From an uncultured Eubacteriales bacterium (GTDB lineage Bacteria > Bacillota > Clostridia > Oscillospirales > Oscillospiraceae): a DNA stretch of 7,281 nucleotides. The position numbers and the translations under genes are program-made. The stretch lies in NCBI GenBank assembly GCA_900551355.1, contig URVR01000086.1, positions 1 through 7,281 on the forward strand, written 5' to 3'. Positions within the stretch are counted from its first letter, which is position 1; every line of letters begins with the position of its first letter. The notes under the pieces are model-generated. The model did no database searches and was not told the origin of the DNA. It was given only the letters and a program-made list of their open reading frames with translations. Positions 1 through 5,871 of the stretch are shown piece after piece.

Positions 1-49
1 ACGAGATTCCTCTACGTCTCGTGGGCTCGGAGATGTGTATAAGAGACAG
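1..49 (+). other. Illumina Nextera P7-side adapter with i7 index (artefact)
   Basis: This is library adapter, not genome. Bases 1-7 (ACGAGAT) are the end of the P7 primer, 8-15 (TCCTCTAC) are an 8-base index, 16-30 are the Nextera read-2 segment, and 31-49 are the 19-base Tn5 mosaic end. From memory the index is the oligo form of Nextera i7 N712 (GTAGAGGA). Genomic sequence begins at about base 50. Any reading frame that crosses this point is false; the peptide MCIRDR translated here is a typical adapter artefact. Confidence 0.98.
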
Positions 50-51
50 GC

Positions 52-843
52 TACTCCCAGCCCGGACTTACCGGCATGCTCAACCGTCTGGAGCAGGAGA
101 TCGGCTACCCCCTGCTGCGCCGCGGCAGCGGCGGTGTTTCCCTGACGCCGGAGGGCCAGGCCCTGCTTCCGTACATCGACAGCCTCCTGCGGGAGAACGA
201 CGCCTTCGAGAAGGCGGTGAACCTGCACCGCCCGGCCCGGCAGGACGTGCTGCGCATCGGCTCCTACACCAGCATCTCCAAAAACTGGCTGCCCCGCGTC
301 ATCAAGAGCTTCTCCGCCCAGTATCCCCACATCCGCCTGACGGTGAAGGACGGCTCCTGCATGGATATCGAGCAGTGGCTGATGGAGGGCACCATCGACG
401 TGGGACTTCTGAGCAACTGCTTTACCGCCCGGCTGGACTTCCAGCCCCTGTTCCGGGACCCCTACTACGCGGTGCTGCCGCCGGACGAGGAGCCGGGGGA
501 GACGTTCCCCCTCACGGCCTTCACCGGACGGACGTTCTTCGTCCCCTCCAACGGCGTGGACACGGAGGTGCTGCGGCTGCTGGAGCGCAGCGGCGTGACG
601 CCCCGTTTTTCCCACATCGCCACGGAGGACAGCGCCGTCATCAAGATGGTGGAGCAGGGTCTGGGGTGCAGCATGCTGTCGGAGCTGATCCTCCGGGGCA
701 GCACCGACCGGGTCAGTCTCTCCCCCATCGACCCGCCCTCCTGCCGGGAGATCGGCATTGCCGTCCGGGACCGGAAGCACGCCGACACCGTGGTGCTGGA
801 CTTCCTGCGCTATGCCCGGCAGATGACGGAGCGGGCGCGGTGA
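52..843 (+). CDS. LysR-family transcriptional regulator, 5'-truncated by contig end
   Basis: This is a DNA-binding transcription regulator of the LysR family; its ligand and targets cannot be told from sequence. The 263 visible residues begin inside the helix-turn-helix. The segment YSQPGLTGMLNRLEQEIG matches the usual SQPALSR-x-I-x-x-LE-x-E-LG recognition helix, followed by PLLRR. A LysR substrate-binding domain follows: LRIGSYTSIS opens the first lobe at about residue 66, and WLMEGTIDVGLL is the typical E-G-x-I-D-x-G-L element. About 25-30 N-terminal residues are probably missing because the contig runs into adapter at base 49, so the truncation is technical. ATG 76 is internal to the DNA-binding domain and is not the start. 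The stop is TGA 841-843, and a strong terminator follows. LysR genes often lie divergent from their target, but the upstream region is off the contig. The family call is firm; the specific role is unknown. Confidence 0.93.
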   Translation, partial: YSQPGLTGMLNRLEQEIGYPLLRRGSGGVSLTPEGQALLPYIDSLLRENDAFEKAVNLHRPARQDVLRIGSYTSISKNWLPRVIKSFSAQYPHIRLTVKDGSCMDIEQWLMEGTIDVGLLSNCFTARLDFQPLFRDPYYAVLPPDEEPGETFPLTAFTGRTFFVPSNGVDTEVLRLLERSGVTPRFSHIATEDSAVIKMVEQGLGCSMLSELILRGSTDRVSLSPIDPPSCREIGIAVRDRKHADTVVLDFLRYARQMTERAR

Positions 844-868
844 CGTTTTCTGTTTTATATAGTATAAA
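840..868 (+). promoter_or_regulatory. Possible sigma-A promoter overlapping the lysR stop codon
   Basis: GTGACG (840-845, four of six matches to TTGACA) and TATAAA (863-868, five of six to TATAAT) are separated by 17 bases. The region is AT-rich (ttttata 853-859 and tataaaa 863-869 form a 7-base inverted repeat) within a GC-rich genome. If used, transcription would start near 875 and run straight into the terminator at 903-938. The output would then be a short RNA or an attenuated leader for the sigma gene. The evidence is motif only and could be chance. Confidence 0.25.
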
Positions 869-880
869 AGAAGGGGCGCC

Positions 881-945
881 CCGGCGGAAGCTTTGATTCG
901 CTATATTCCCATAGCATTGCGCTATGGGAATATTTTTTCCGCCGG
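881..945 (+). terminator. Rho-independent terminator with an enclosing outer stem
   Basis: The inner hairpin is a perfect 13-base inverted repeat: ATATTCCCATAGC (903-915) pairs with GCTATGGGAATAT (921-933) around a 5-base loop. T933-T938 is the U tract. An outer 9-base perfect inverted repeat, CCGGCGGAA (881-889) with TTCCGCCGG (937-945), encloses it and uses the last two T residues. The inner element fits an intrinsic terminator for the lysR transcript. The outer stem is not needed for termination and would compete with the U tract. Confidence 0.88.
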
Positions 946-947
946 TC

Positions 948-976
948 TGAAACATTTTGCTGTTCCCATGTGTATT
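948..976 (+). promoter_or_regulatory. Candidate ECF-type promoter of the sigma factor gene
   Basis: TGAAAC (948-953) matches the -35 element common to many ECF sigma factors, including B. subtilis SigW. After 17 bases comes TGTATT (971-976), whose TGTA is one base off the CGTA -10 of that class. The start would fall near 982, giving a leader of about 34 bases to the ATG at 1016. Autoregulation from such a promoter is common for ECF genes, so position and motif agree. TTCCCA occurs at 963-968 and again at 975-980, spanning the -10. Sigma-A recognition is also possible, because TGTATT matches four of six bases of TATAAT. Confidence 0.5.
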
Positions 977-1015
977 CCCAGTGAAGGGCCTTTCAAAACA
1001 CAAGGAGATCGATCC

Positions 1016-1492
1016 ATGACAGAGCAACAGTTTTCCCCTCTGGCGGAGCGGTATATGGACACGGTGTTCCGGGTGGCGTACAGCTACCTGCGTTCCCCCG
1101 CCGACGCCGACGATGTGACCCAGGACGTGCTGATACAGCTGTACAAAACGGACAAGGCGTTCGATGACGACGCCCATGTGAAGAATTGGCTGATCCGCGT
1201 CACGGTCAACCGGTGCAAAAACGTGCTGCGCGCCCCGTGGCACAGGGCGGAGGACATTGCCGACTACGAAAACAGCCTCTCCTTCGAGGAGCCTCAGTGC
1301 CAGGAGCTGTTTGACGCGGTGATGTCGCTGGACCGGCGCTATCGTGTGCCGGTGCTGCTGTACTACTATGAAGGCTACCGCCAAAAGGAGATCGCCGGCC
1401 TGCTGGACGTACCGGAGGAGACGGTGCGCACCCGGCTGGCCCGGGCCAGAGAAAAGCTGAAACACATTTTATCGGAGGTGCCGCAGACATGA
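1016..1492 (+). CDS. ECF-type RNA polymerase sigma factor (sigma-70 family), 158 aa
   Basis: This is an alternative sigma factor that would direct RNA polymerase to a stress- or signal-specific promoter set. Region 2 spans about residues 8-72, with the -10 recognition segment SPADADDVTQDVLIQLYK (27-44) and the following WLIRVTVNRCKN. Region 4 spans about 98-152 and includes YRQKEIAGLLDVPEETVRTR (121-140), the helix-turn-helix that reads the -35. There is no region 1.1 or 3, which defines the ECF group, and the length is typical. ATG 1016 is chosen because AAGGAG (1002-1007) lies 8 bases upstream. An in-frame ATG at 893 would translate through the terminator and has no good ribosome site. The stop overlaps the next gene's start (ATGA, 1489-1492), which indicates translational coupling with its probable anti-sigma partner. 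Target promoters and signal are unknown. Confidence 0.95.
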   Translation: MTEQQFSPLAERYMDTVFRVAYSYLRSPADADDVTQDVLIQLYKTDKAFDDDAHVKNWLIRVTVNRCKNVLRAPWHRAEDIADYENSLSFEEPQCQELFDAVMSLDRRYRVPVLLYYYEGYRQKEIAGLLDVPEETVRTRLARAREKLKHILSEVPQT

Positions 1493-2649
1493 CGGAACAC
1501 GAACTTTTCCAGAAGACCTTCTCCACCCTGCACGCCTCCCCCGACACACTGATGGAGGTTCAAAGGACCATGGAGAACAATAAAAAGACCCATCGCACCC
1601 TGCGCAAGGGCGCGGTCATCGCCATTGCCGCCGCGCTGACGCTGACGGTGGCCGCGGCCGCCGGCGTGGTGACGCTCATCAGAGCCAACGTATCCCCCGC
1701 CGACAAGGTGGACGACACCACCTACCACGCCTTTACCGACGACATCAACTCCCCCACGCCCACCGTGGAGGACGGCAAGGGCAACTATATCACCGCCGCC
1801 GACATGGAGCGCATCCCCGGCGATCCCGCCGTCACGGAGCGGCTGGTGGGCCAGTACCTCAGCAAGCTGGACGCATCCATGACCGTGGCGGGCAACACCT
1901 ATACAATGGGCACCTTCCTGGTGGATGAGACGGGCTGCGGCATCCTGACCTTCTGCATCGAGAACCCCGAGGGCTTCGAGTACGACGATATGGGCTACGG
2001 CGAGACGTGGGTGGACTCCGTCCGCGCCGACCTGTCCTTCGGCAGCAAGGCCCCCGAAGACCCCAACGGACAGGACGGCGGCTATCTCTTTGCCGACATG
2101 AAGCTCTACGCGGATGAAAGCACCAGTACCAGCACCTGCCTGCAGATGGTGGCCTACTTCATCACCGGCAAGGGCTACGAGACCGGCACCAGCTTCTACT
2201 TCACCGTCCGGGGCGCTGACTACCAGCCCTATTCCATTGCCATCCAGCCCCATGCCTATCTGCCGGCCAAGACCCTCACCGCCGAAAACGGCCAGCGCCT
2301 GACCCTCTCCCCGCTGGGTATGACCGTGGTAGACACGCAGTACAGCGACAGCGAAATGCTCATCGACGAGCTGATCGTCCACTATCAGGACGGTGCCGAC
2401 TTCGCAGTGGACAGCGCCCAGAGTAACCTGCGGAACTGGGTGGTGGGCCTTATCTCCAGCGGCCGCGACACCGACGAAGCGCTGCGGAACGAGCTGGGCA
2501 TCACCGATCCTCCGGCGGGCGCCTATTACAGCTACGCCTTCAACCGTCTGGTGGACGTGGACACCGTGACCTCCGTCTCGCTGGAGGGCCACTGGTACGA
2601 CTTCAACAACGAGCAGCCCGTGGCGGTGCAGCAGACCTACCTGCCCTGA
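1489..2649 (+). CDS. Probable membrane-bound anti-sigma factor (DUF4179-like), 386 aa
   Basis: This is a single-pass membrane protein translationally coupled to the ECF sigma gene, so it is most likely the anti-sigma factor holding that sigma at the membrane. Residues 1-40 are a charged cytosolic segment that would contact the sigma factor. Residues about 41-64 (GAVIAIAAALTLTVAAAAGV and onward) form one hydrophobic helix. The remaining roughly 320 residues are extracytoplasmic, acidic and rich in Thr, Tyr and Asp. The N-terminus has no Cys, so the HxxxCxxC zinc anti-sigma motif is absent. The only cysteines are at 150, 156 and 217, all outside. The layout resembles the DUF4179-type proteins found beside sigma factors in clostridia; that assignment is from general resemblance. 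GGAGGT (1474-1479) lies 9 bases before the ATG. A strong terminator follows. The anti-sigma role is inferred from context and topology; the sensed signal is unknown. Confidence 0.8.
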   Translation: MTEHELFQKTFSTLHASPDTLMEVQRTMENNKKTHRTLRKGAVIAIAAALTLTVAAAAGVVTLIRANVSPADKVDDTTYHAFTDDINSPTPTVEDGKGNYITAADMERIPGDPAVTERLVGQYLSKLDASMTVAGNTYTMGTFLVDETGCGILTFCIENPEGFEYDDMGYGETWVDSVRADLSFGSKAPEDPNGQDGGYLFADMKLYADESTSTSTCLQMVAYFITGKGYETGTSFYFTVRGADYQPYSIAIQPHAYLPAKTLTAENGQRLTLSPLGMTVVDTQYSDSEMLIDELIVHYQDGADFAVDSAQSNLRNWVVGLISSGRDTDEALRNELGITDPPAGAYYSYAFNRLVDVDTVTSVSLEGHWYDFNNEQPVAVQQTYLP

Positions 2650-2665
2650 CCGGCGCGATTTTTCC

Positions 2666-2703
2666 GGAGCGGAGCGGCTTTCGCCGCCCCGCTCCTCTTT
2701 TTT
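2666..2703 (+). terminator. Rho-independent terminator after the sigma/anti-sigma pair
   Basis: GGAGCGGAGCGGC (2666-2678) pairs with GCCGCCCCGCTCC (2683-2695) through 12 of 13 positions, with one A-C mismatch at 2673/2688 and a TTTC loop. A TCTTTTTT tract (2696-2703) follows. It starts 16 bases after the stop codon and separates the sigma unit from the suf promoter. Confidence 0.92.
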
Positions 2704-2715
2704 GTCATTTCCCTA

Positions 2716-2744
2716 TTGACAAGGTAGGCTGTTCGTCCTATAAT
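2716..2744 (+). promoter_or_regulatory. Perfect-consensus sigma-A promoter of the suf operon
   Basis: TTGACA (2716-2721) and TATAAT (2739-2744) both match the sigma-A consensus at all six positions, with the optimal 17-base spacer. Transcription should start near 2751, leaving a leader of about 38 bases before sufC. An imperfect dyad, CCTATAATC (2737-2745) with GATTGGTAGG (2753-2762), covers the -10 and the start site, and the hexamer GGTAGG occurs at 2723-2728 and 2757-2762. Either could be an operator, but I do not recognise an IscR, SufR or Fur box. Confidence 0.92.
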
Positions 2745-2788
2745 CCCCAGTAGATTGGTAGGTATATTAGTCACAGGAGGCAACGAAC

Positions 2789-3532
2789 ATGAAAACACCG
2801 CTTCTTACCATAGAGAACCTGCACGCCGGGGTGGAGGACAAGGAGATCCTCCACGGCGTGGATCTGACCATCGGCGCCGACGAGACCCACGTCCTCATGG
2901 GGCCCAACGGCACCGGCAAGTCCACGCTGGGCTGTGCCATCACCGGCAGCCCCGCCTATACCGTCACCGCCGGGCGCATCCTGTTCGGCGGCGAGGACAT
3001 CACCGCCCTGCCCGTCAACGAGCGGGCGAAGCGCGGCATCTTCCTGTCCTTCCAGAACCCGCTGGAGGTGCCCGGCGTCACCCTCAGCGCCTTCATCCGC
3101 ACGGCGCTGGAGCAGAAGACCGGCAGCCGCCTGCGGCTGTGGGACTTCAAGAAAAAGCTGAAGGACGCCATGGCCATGCTGGACATGGACGAGAGCTACG
3201 CCGACCGCGACCTGAACGTGGGCTTCTCCGGCGGCGAGAAGAAGAAGGCCGAGATATTGCAGATGCTGATGCTGGAGCCGCGTCTGGCCATTCTGGACGA
3301 GACGGACTCCGGCCTGGACGTGGACGCGGTACGCACCGTGTCCCGGGGCGTCCGGCTGTACCGGGAGAAGCAGCACGGCTCGCTGCTGATCATCACCCAC
3401 AGCACCCGGATCCTGGAATCCCTGCCGGTGGACGCCGCCCACGTCATGGAAAACGGCGTCATCGTGAAAAACGGCGGCGCGGAGCTGGTGGACGCCATCA
3501 ACGAGCACGGCTTCACCGGCCTCCAGCAGTGA
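2789..3532 (+). CDS. sufC: SufC, Fe-S cluster assembly ATPase, 247 aa
   Basis: This is the cytosolic ABC-type ATPase of the SufBCD scaffold complex. ATP binding and hydrolysis drive the rearrangement of SufB and SufD needed to build the cluster; it is not a transporter. All nucleotide-binding motifs are visible: Walker A GPNGTGKST (38-46), Q-loop Gln89 in SFQNP, the SufC-type signature LNVGFSGGEKKKAEILQM (142-159), Walker B LAILDETDSGLD with catalytic Glu171, and the switch His204 in ITHST. The length is typical of SufC. ATG 2789 is preceded by AGGAGG (2775-2780) at 8 bases. It is the first gene of the operon, directly behind the consensus promoter, and sufB starts 14 bases after its stop. 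No oddities are seen. Confidence 0.98.
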   Translation: MKTPLLTIENLHAGVEDKEILHGVDLTIGADETHVLMGPNGTGKSTLGCAITGSPAYTVTAGRILFGGEDITALPVNERAKRGIFLSFQNPLEVPGVTLSAFIRTALEQKTGSRLRLWDFKKKLKDAMAMLDMDESYADRDLNVGFSGGEKKKAEILQMLMLEPRLAILDETDSGLDVDAVRTVSRGVRLYREKQHGSLLIITHSTRILESLPVDAAHVMENGVIVKNGGAELVDAINEHGFTGLQQ

Positions 3533-3546
3533 ACGGAGGTGCCGTC

Positions 3547-4953
3547 ATGCGCGAAAAGACCTATGTGGACGACATCGACCGCAGCGTATACGACATCCGG
3601 GACGCGGAGCACGACGCCTACCGCATGGAGGCGGGCCTGACCCCCGCCATCGTGGAAAAGCTGTCCCGGGAGAAGAACGACCCCGCATGGATGCAGCAGT
3701 TCCGTCTCCACGCCCTGCAAATTTACAATGAGACGCCGCTGCCGGACTGGGGCCCGTCGCTGGAGGGTCTGGACATCGACCACATCGCCACCTACGTCCG
3801 GCCCGACACCAAGATGCAGAACGACTGGAAAAACGTGCCCCAGGACATCAAGGACACCTTTGAGCGGCTGGGCATCCCCGAGGCGGAGCGCAAGTCGCTG
3901 GCCGGCGTAGGCGCCCAGTACGACTCCGAGCTGGTGTACCACAACGTCCGCGCCGAGGTGGCGGCCCAGGGCGTGGTCTACACCGATATGGAGAGCGCCC
4001 TCCACGGCGAGTACGCCGATATGGTGCGCAAATACTTCATGAAGCTGGTGCCCCCCACCGACCATAAGTTTGCCGCGCTCCACGGCGCGGTATGGTCCGG
4101 CGGCTCCTTCGTGTACGTCCCCAAGGGCGTGCAGGTGTCCATCCCTCTCCAGTCCTACTTCCGCCTGAACGCCAAGGGTGCCGGCCAGTTCGAGCACACC
4201 CTCATCATCGTGGACGAGGGCGCCAGCCTCCACTTCATCGAGGGCTGCTCCGCCCCCAAGTACAACGTGGCCAACCTTCACGCCGGCTGCGTGGAGCTGT
4301 ACGTCAAGAAGAACGCCAGACTGCGCTACTCCACCATCGAGAACTGGTCCAAGAACATGTACAACCTCAACACCAAGCGCGCGCTGGTGGAGGAGGGCGG
4401 CGTCATCGAGTGGGTGTCCGGCTCCTTCGGCTCCCACACCGGCTGCCTGTACCCCATGAGCGTCCTGAAGGGCGACAACGCCAAGATGGAGTTCATCGGC
4501 GTCACCTTCGCCGGTGCCGGGCAGGATCTGGATACCGGTGCCAAGGTGGTACACATCGGCAGGAACACCAGCTCGTATATGAACACCCGCTCCATCAGCA
4601 AGAGCGGCGGCGTCAGCACCTTCCGCAGCAGCGTGGTGGTGGAAAAGACCGCCAGGGGCGCCAAGTCCTCTGTGTCCTGCCAGTCCCTGATGCTGGATTC
4701 GGAGTCCCGCTCCGACACCATCCCCGCCATGGACGTCCGCACAAAGGACGCCGCCATCGGCCACGAGGCCCGCATCGGCAGCATCAGCGGCGACGCCGTG
4801 TTCTACCTGATGAGCCGCGGCCTCTCGGAGGAGGACGCCCGGGCCCTTATCGTCAGCGGCTTTGCCGACAACGTGTCCCGTGAGCTGCCGGTGGAATACG
4901 CCGTGGAGATGAACAACCTCATCCGCCTTGAGATGAAGGGCAGCATCGGCTGA
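3547..4953 (+). CDS. sufB: SufB, Fe-S cluster assembly scaffold protein, 468 aa
   Basis: SufB is the main scaffold subunit of the cytosolic SufBCD complex; it receives persulfide sulfur and holds the new Fe-S cluster. The protein has an N-terminal helical region, then the beta-helix core beginning around SGGSFVYVPKGV (184-195), and a C-terminal domain ending RELPVEYAVEMNNLIRLEMK. Cys378 (in SVSCQSL), His406 and Glu407 (in GHEA) correspond to E. coli Cys405, His433 and Glu434, with the same 28-residue spacing between Cys and His. The active residues are therefore kept. The length is normal for the family. ATG 3547 is supported by GGAGGT (3535-3540) 6 bases upstream. The same frame stays open upstream through sufC back to 2755, but that part is overlap only. 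sufD follows after 20 bases. Confidence 0.98.
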   Translation: MREKTYVDDIDRSVYDIRDAEHDAYRMEAGLTPAIVEKLSREKNDPAWMQQFRLHALQIYNETPLPDWGPSLEGLDIDHIATYVRPDTKMQNDWKNVPQDIKDTFERLGIPEAERKSLAGVGAQYDSELVYHNVRAEVAAQGVVYTDMESALHGEYADMVRKYFMKLVPPTDHKFAALHGAVWSGGSFVYVPKGVQVSIPLQSYFRLNAKGAGQFEHTLIIVDEGASLHFIEGCSAPKYNVANLHAGCVELYVKKNARLRYSTIENWSKNMYNLNTKRALVEEGGVIEWVSGSFGSHTGCLYPMSVLKGDNAKMEFIGVTFAGAGQDLDTGAKVVHIGRNTSSYMNTRSISKSGGVSTFRSSVVVEKTARGAKSSVSCQSLMLDSESRSDTIPAMDVRTKDAAIGHEARIGSISGDAVFYLMSRGLSEEDARALIVSGFADNVSRELPVEYAVEMNNLIRLEMKGSIG

Positions 4954-4973
4954 GCGGGAAAGGAGCTTTGACA

Positions 4974-5870
4974 ATGGATACCATTCTTGTGAACAAACTG
5001 CCCACCCGCACATGGAACCGGCTGGGCGTCAATGAAACAGTCCTCCTCTGGGACGAGGCGGGCACCGTGGACGGCGGCACGGAGCTGCTGTCCGCCGACG
5101 GACGGCTGGAGCTGTCCGCCCACGCGCCCTATACCCGGAAAACGGTGGAGATCACCGCCGCGCCCGGCCAGCGCGTCACGGTGTACGAGACGTTCCGGGG
5201 CGGGGAACACCTCCACGTCCGGACGGTGCTGCGGCCCGCGGCGGGCGCGGTGATCCGTCTGGTGCAGGTGCAGGCCATGGACGCAGGCGCCGTCCTGCGC
5301 AGTGAGGTGGCGGCCCGCTGTCCGGAGGGCAGCTCTGTGGAGCTGTACCGTCTGCTGCCCGGCCGGGGCGACACCTACGCCGACGACCGGCTGACACTGG
5401 CGGGCGGCGCGTCCCTGAAGGCCGCCATGGGCTATCTGGGCCGGGATGAGCAGGTCATCGATCTGAATCTGGCGGTGGACCATGTGGGACAGAACACCCG
5501 CAGCGACATCGACGTGTCCGGCGCGTTGTCCGGCAGCGCCAGGAAGGTGTTCCGCGGCACCATCGACTTCAAGCACGGCTCCGCCGGCTCCACCGGCAGC
5601 GAGCAGGAGACGGTGCTGCTGCTGGGCGACGACGTGGTGAACAAGACCGTGCCCCTGATCCTCTGTGCCGAGGAGAACGTGGAGGGCACCCACGGCGCCA
5701 CCATCGGCGCGCTGGACGACGACACGCTGTTTTACTTCGAGAGCCGGGGCTTCGACCGCGCGGCGGCGGAGGACCTGATGGCCCGTGCCGCCGTGGAGCG
5801 TCTGGCCCACGACCTGGGCGACGACGCCACAGCGGAGACGGTGCAGCATGAATTGAACGGAGGTATGTGA
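4974..5870 (+). CDS. sufD: SufD, short form, Fe-S cluster assembly protein, 298 aa
   Basis: SufD is the SufB paralogue that pairs with SufB and SufC in the scaffold; the cluster is thought to form at the SufB-SufD interface. The core is recognisable from GQNTRSDI (172-179) through VEGTHGATIGALDDDTLFYF to the SRGF motif. His240 in THGAT matches the essential E. coli SufD His360. The position of E. coli Cys358, two residues earlier, is Gly238 here. At 298 aa it is far shorter than E. coli or B. subtilis SufD (both over 400 aa), with most of the N-terminal helical domain missing; short SufD forms are common in clostridia. ATG 4974 is preferred over the in-frame TTG 4968 because AAAGGAG (4959-4965) is 8 bases from the ATG and only 2 from the TTG. 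sufS starts one base after the stop. Confidence 0.93.
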   Translation: MDTILVNKLPTRTWNRLGVNETVLLWDEAGTVDGGTELLSADGRLELSAHAPYTRKTVEITAAPGQRVTVYETFRGGEHLHVRTVLRPAAGAVIRLVQVQAMDAGAVLRSEVAARCPEGSSVELYRLLPGRGDTYADDRLTLAGGASLKAAMGYLGRDEQVIDLNLAVDHVGQNTRSDIDVSGALSGSARKVFRGTIDFKHGSAGSTGSEQETVLLLGDDVVNKTVPLILCAEENVEGTHGATIGALDDDTLFYFESRGFDRAAAEDLMARAAVERLAHDLGDDATAETVQHELNGGM

Positions 5871-5871
5871 C

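Noticed and set aside
21..896. 291-aa frame starting in the adapter and overlapping lysR
   Set aside because: It begins with translated adapter (MGSEMCIRDR) and is a Pro/Arg/Ala-rich shadow of lysR in another frame.
893..1015. N-terminal extension of the sigma factor to an ATG at 893
   Set aside because: It would be translated through the terminator hairpin, matches nothing in ECF sigma factors, and the ATG at 1016 has a good ribosome site.
1375..2592. 405-aa minus-strand frame opposite the anti-sigma gene
   Set aside because: Same cause as other antisense frames: a Gly/Val/His-rich product, no ribosome site noted, and it covers two coupled plus-strand genes.
2716..2744. Control of suf by the upstream ECF sigma factor
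   Set aside because: The suf promoter is pure sigma-A type with no TGAAAC/CGTA element, and a terminator separates the two units.
2755..3546. A 732-aa protein formed by sufB extended upstream over sufC
   Set aside because: The upstream part is an Arg/Gly-rich shadow frame inside sufC, and SufB is complete from 3547 with a ribosome site.
3196..5013. 605-aa open frame on the minus strand opposite sufC/sufB
   Set aside because: Long antisense frames are expected in GC-rich coding DNA. The composition is His/Val/Gly-rich with no domain, and the plus-strand genes are certain.
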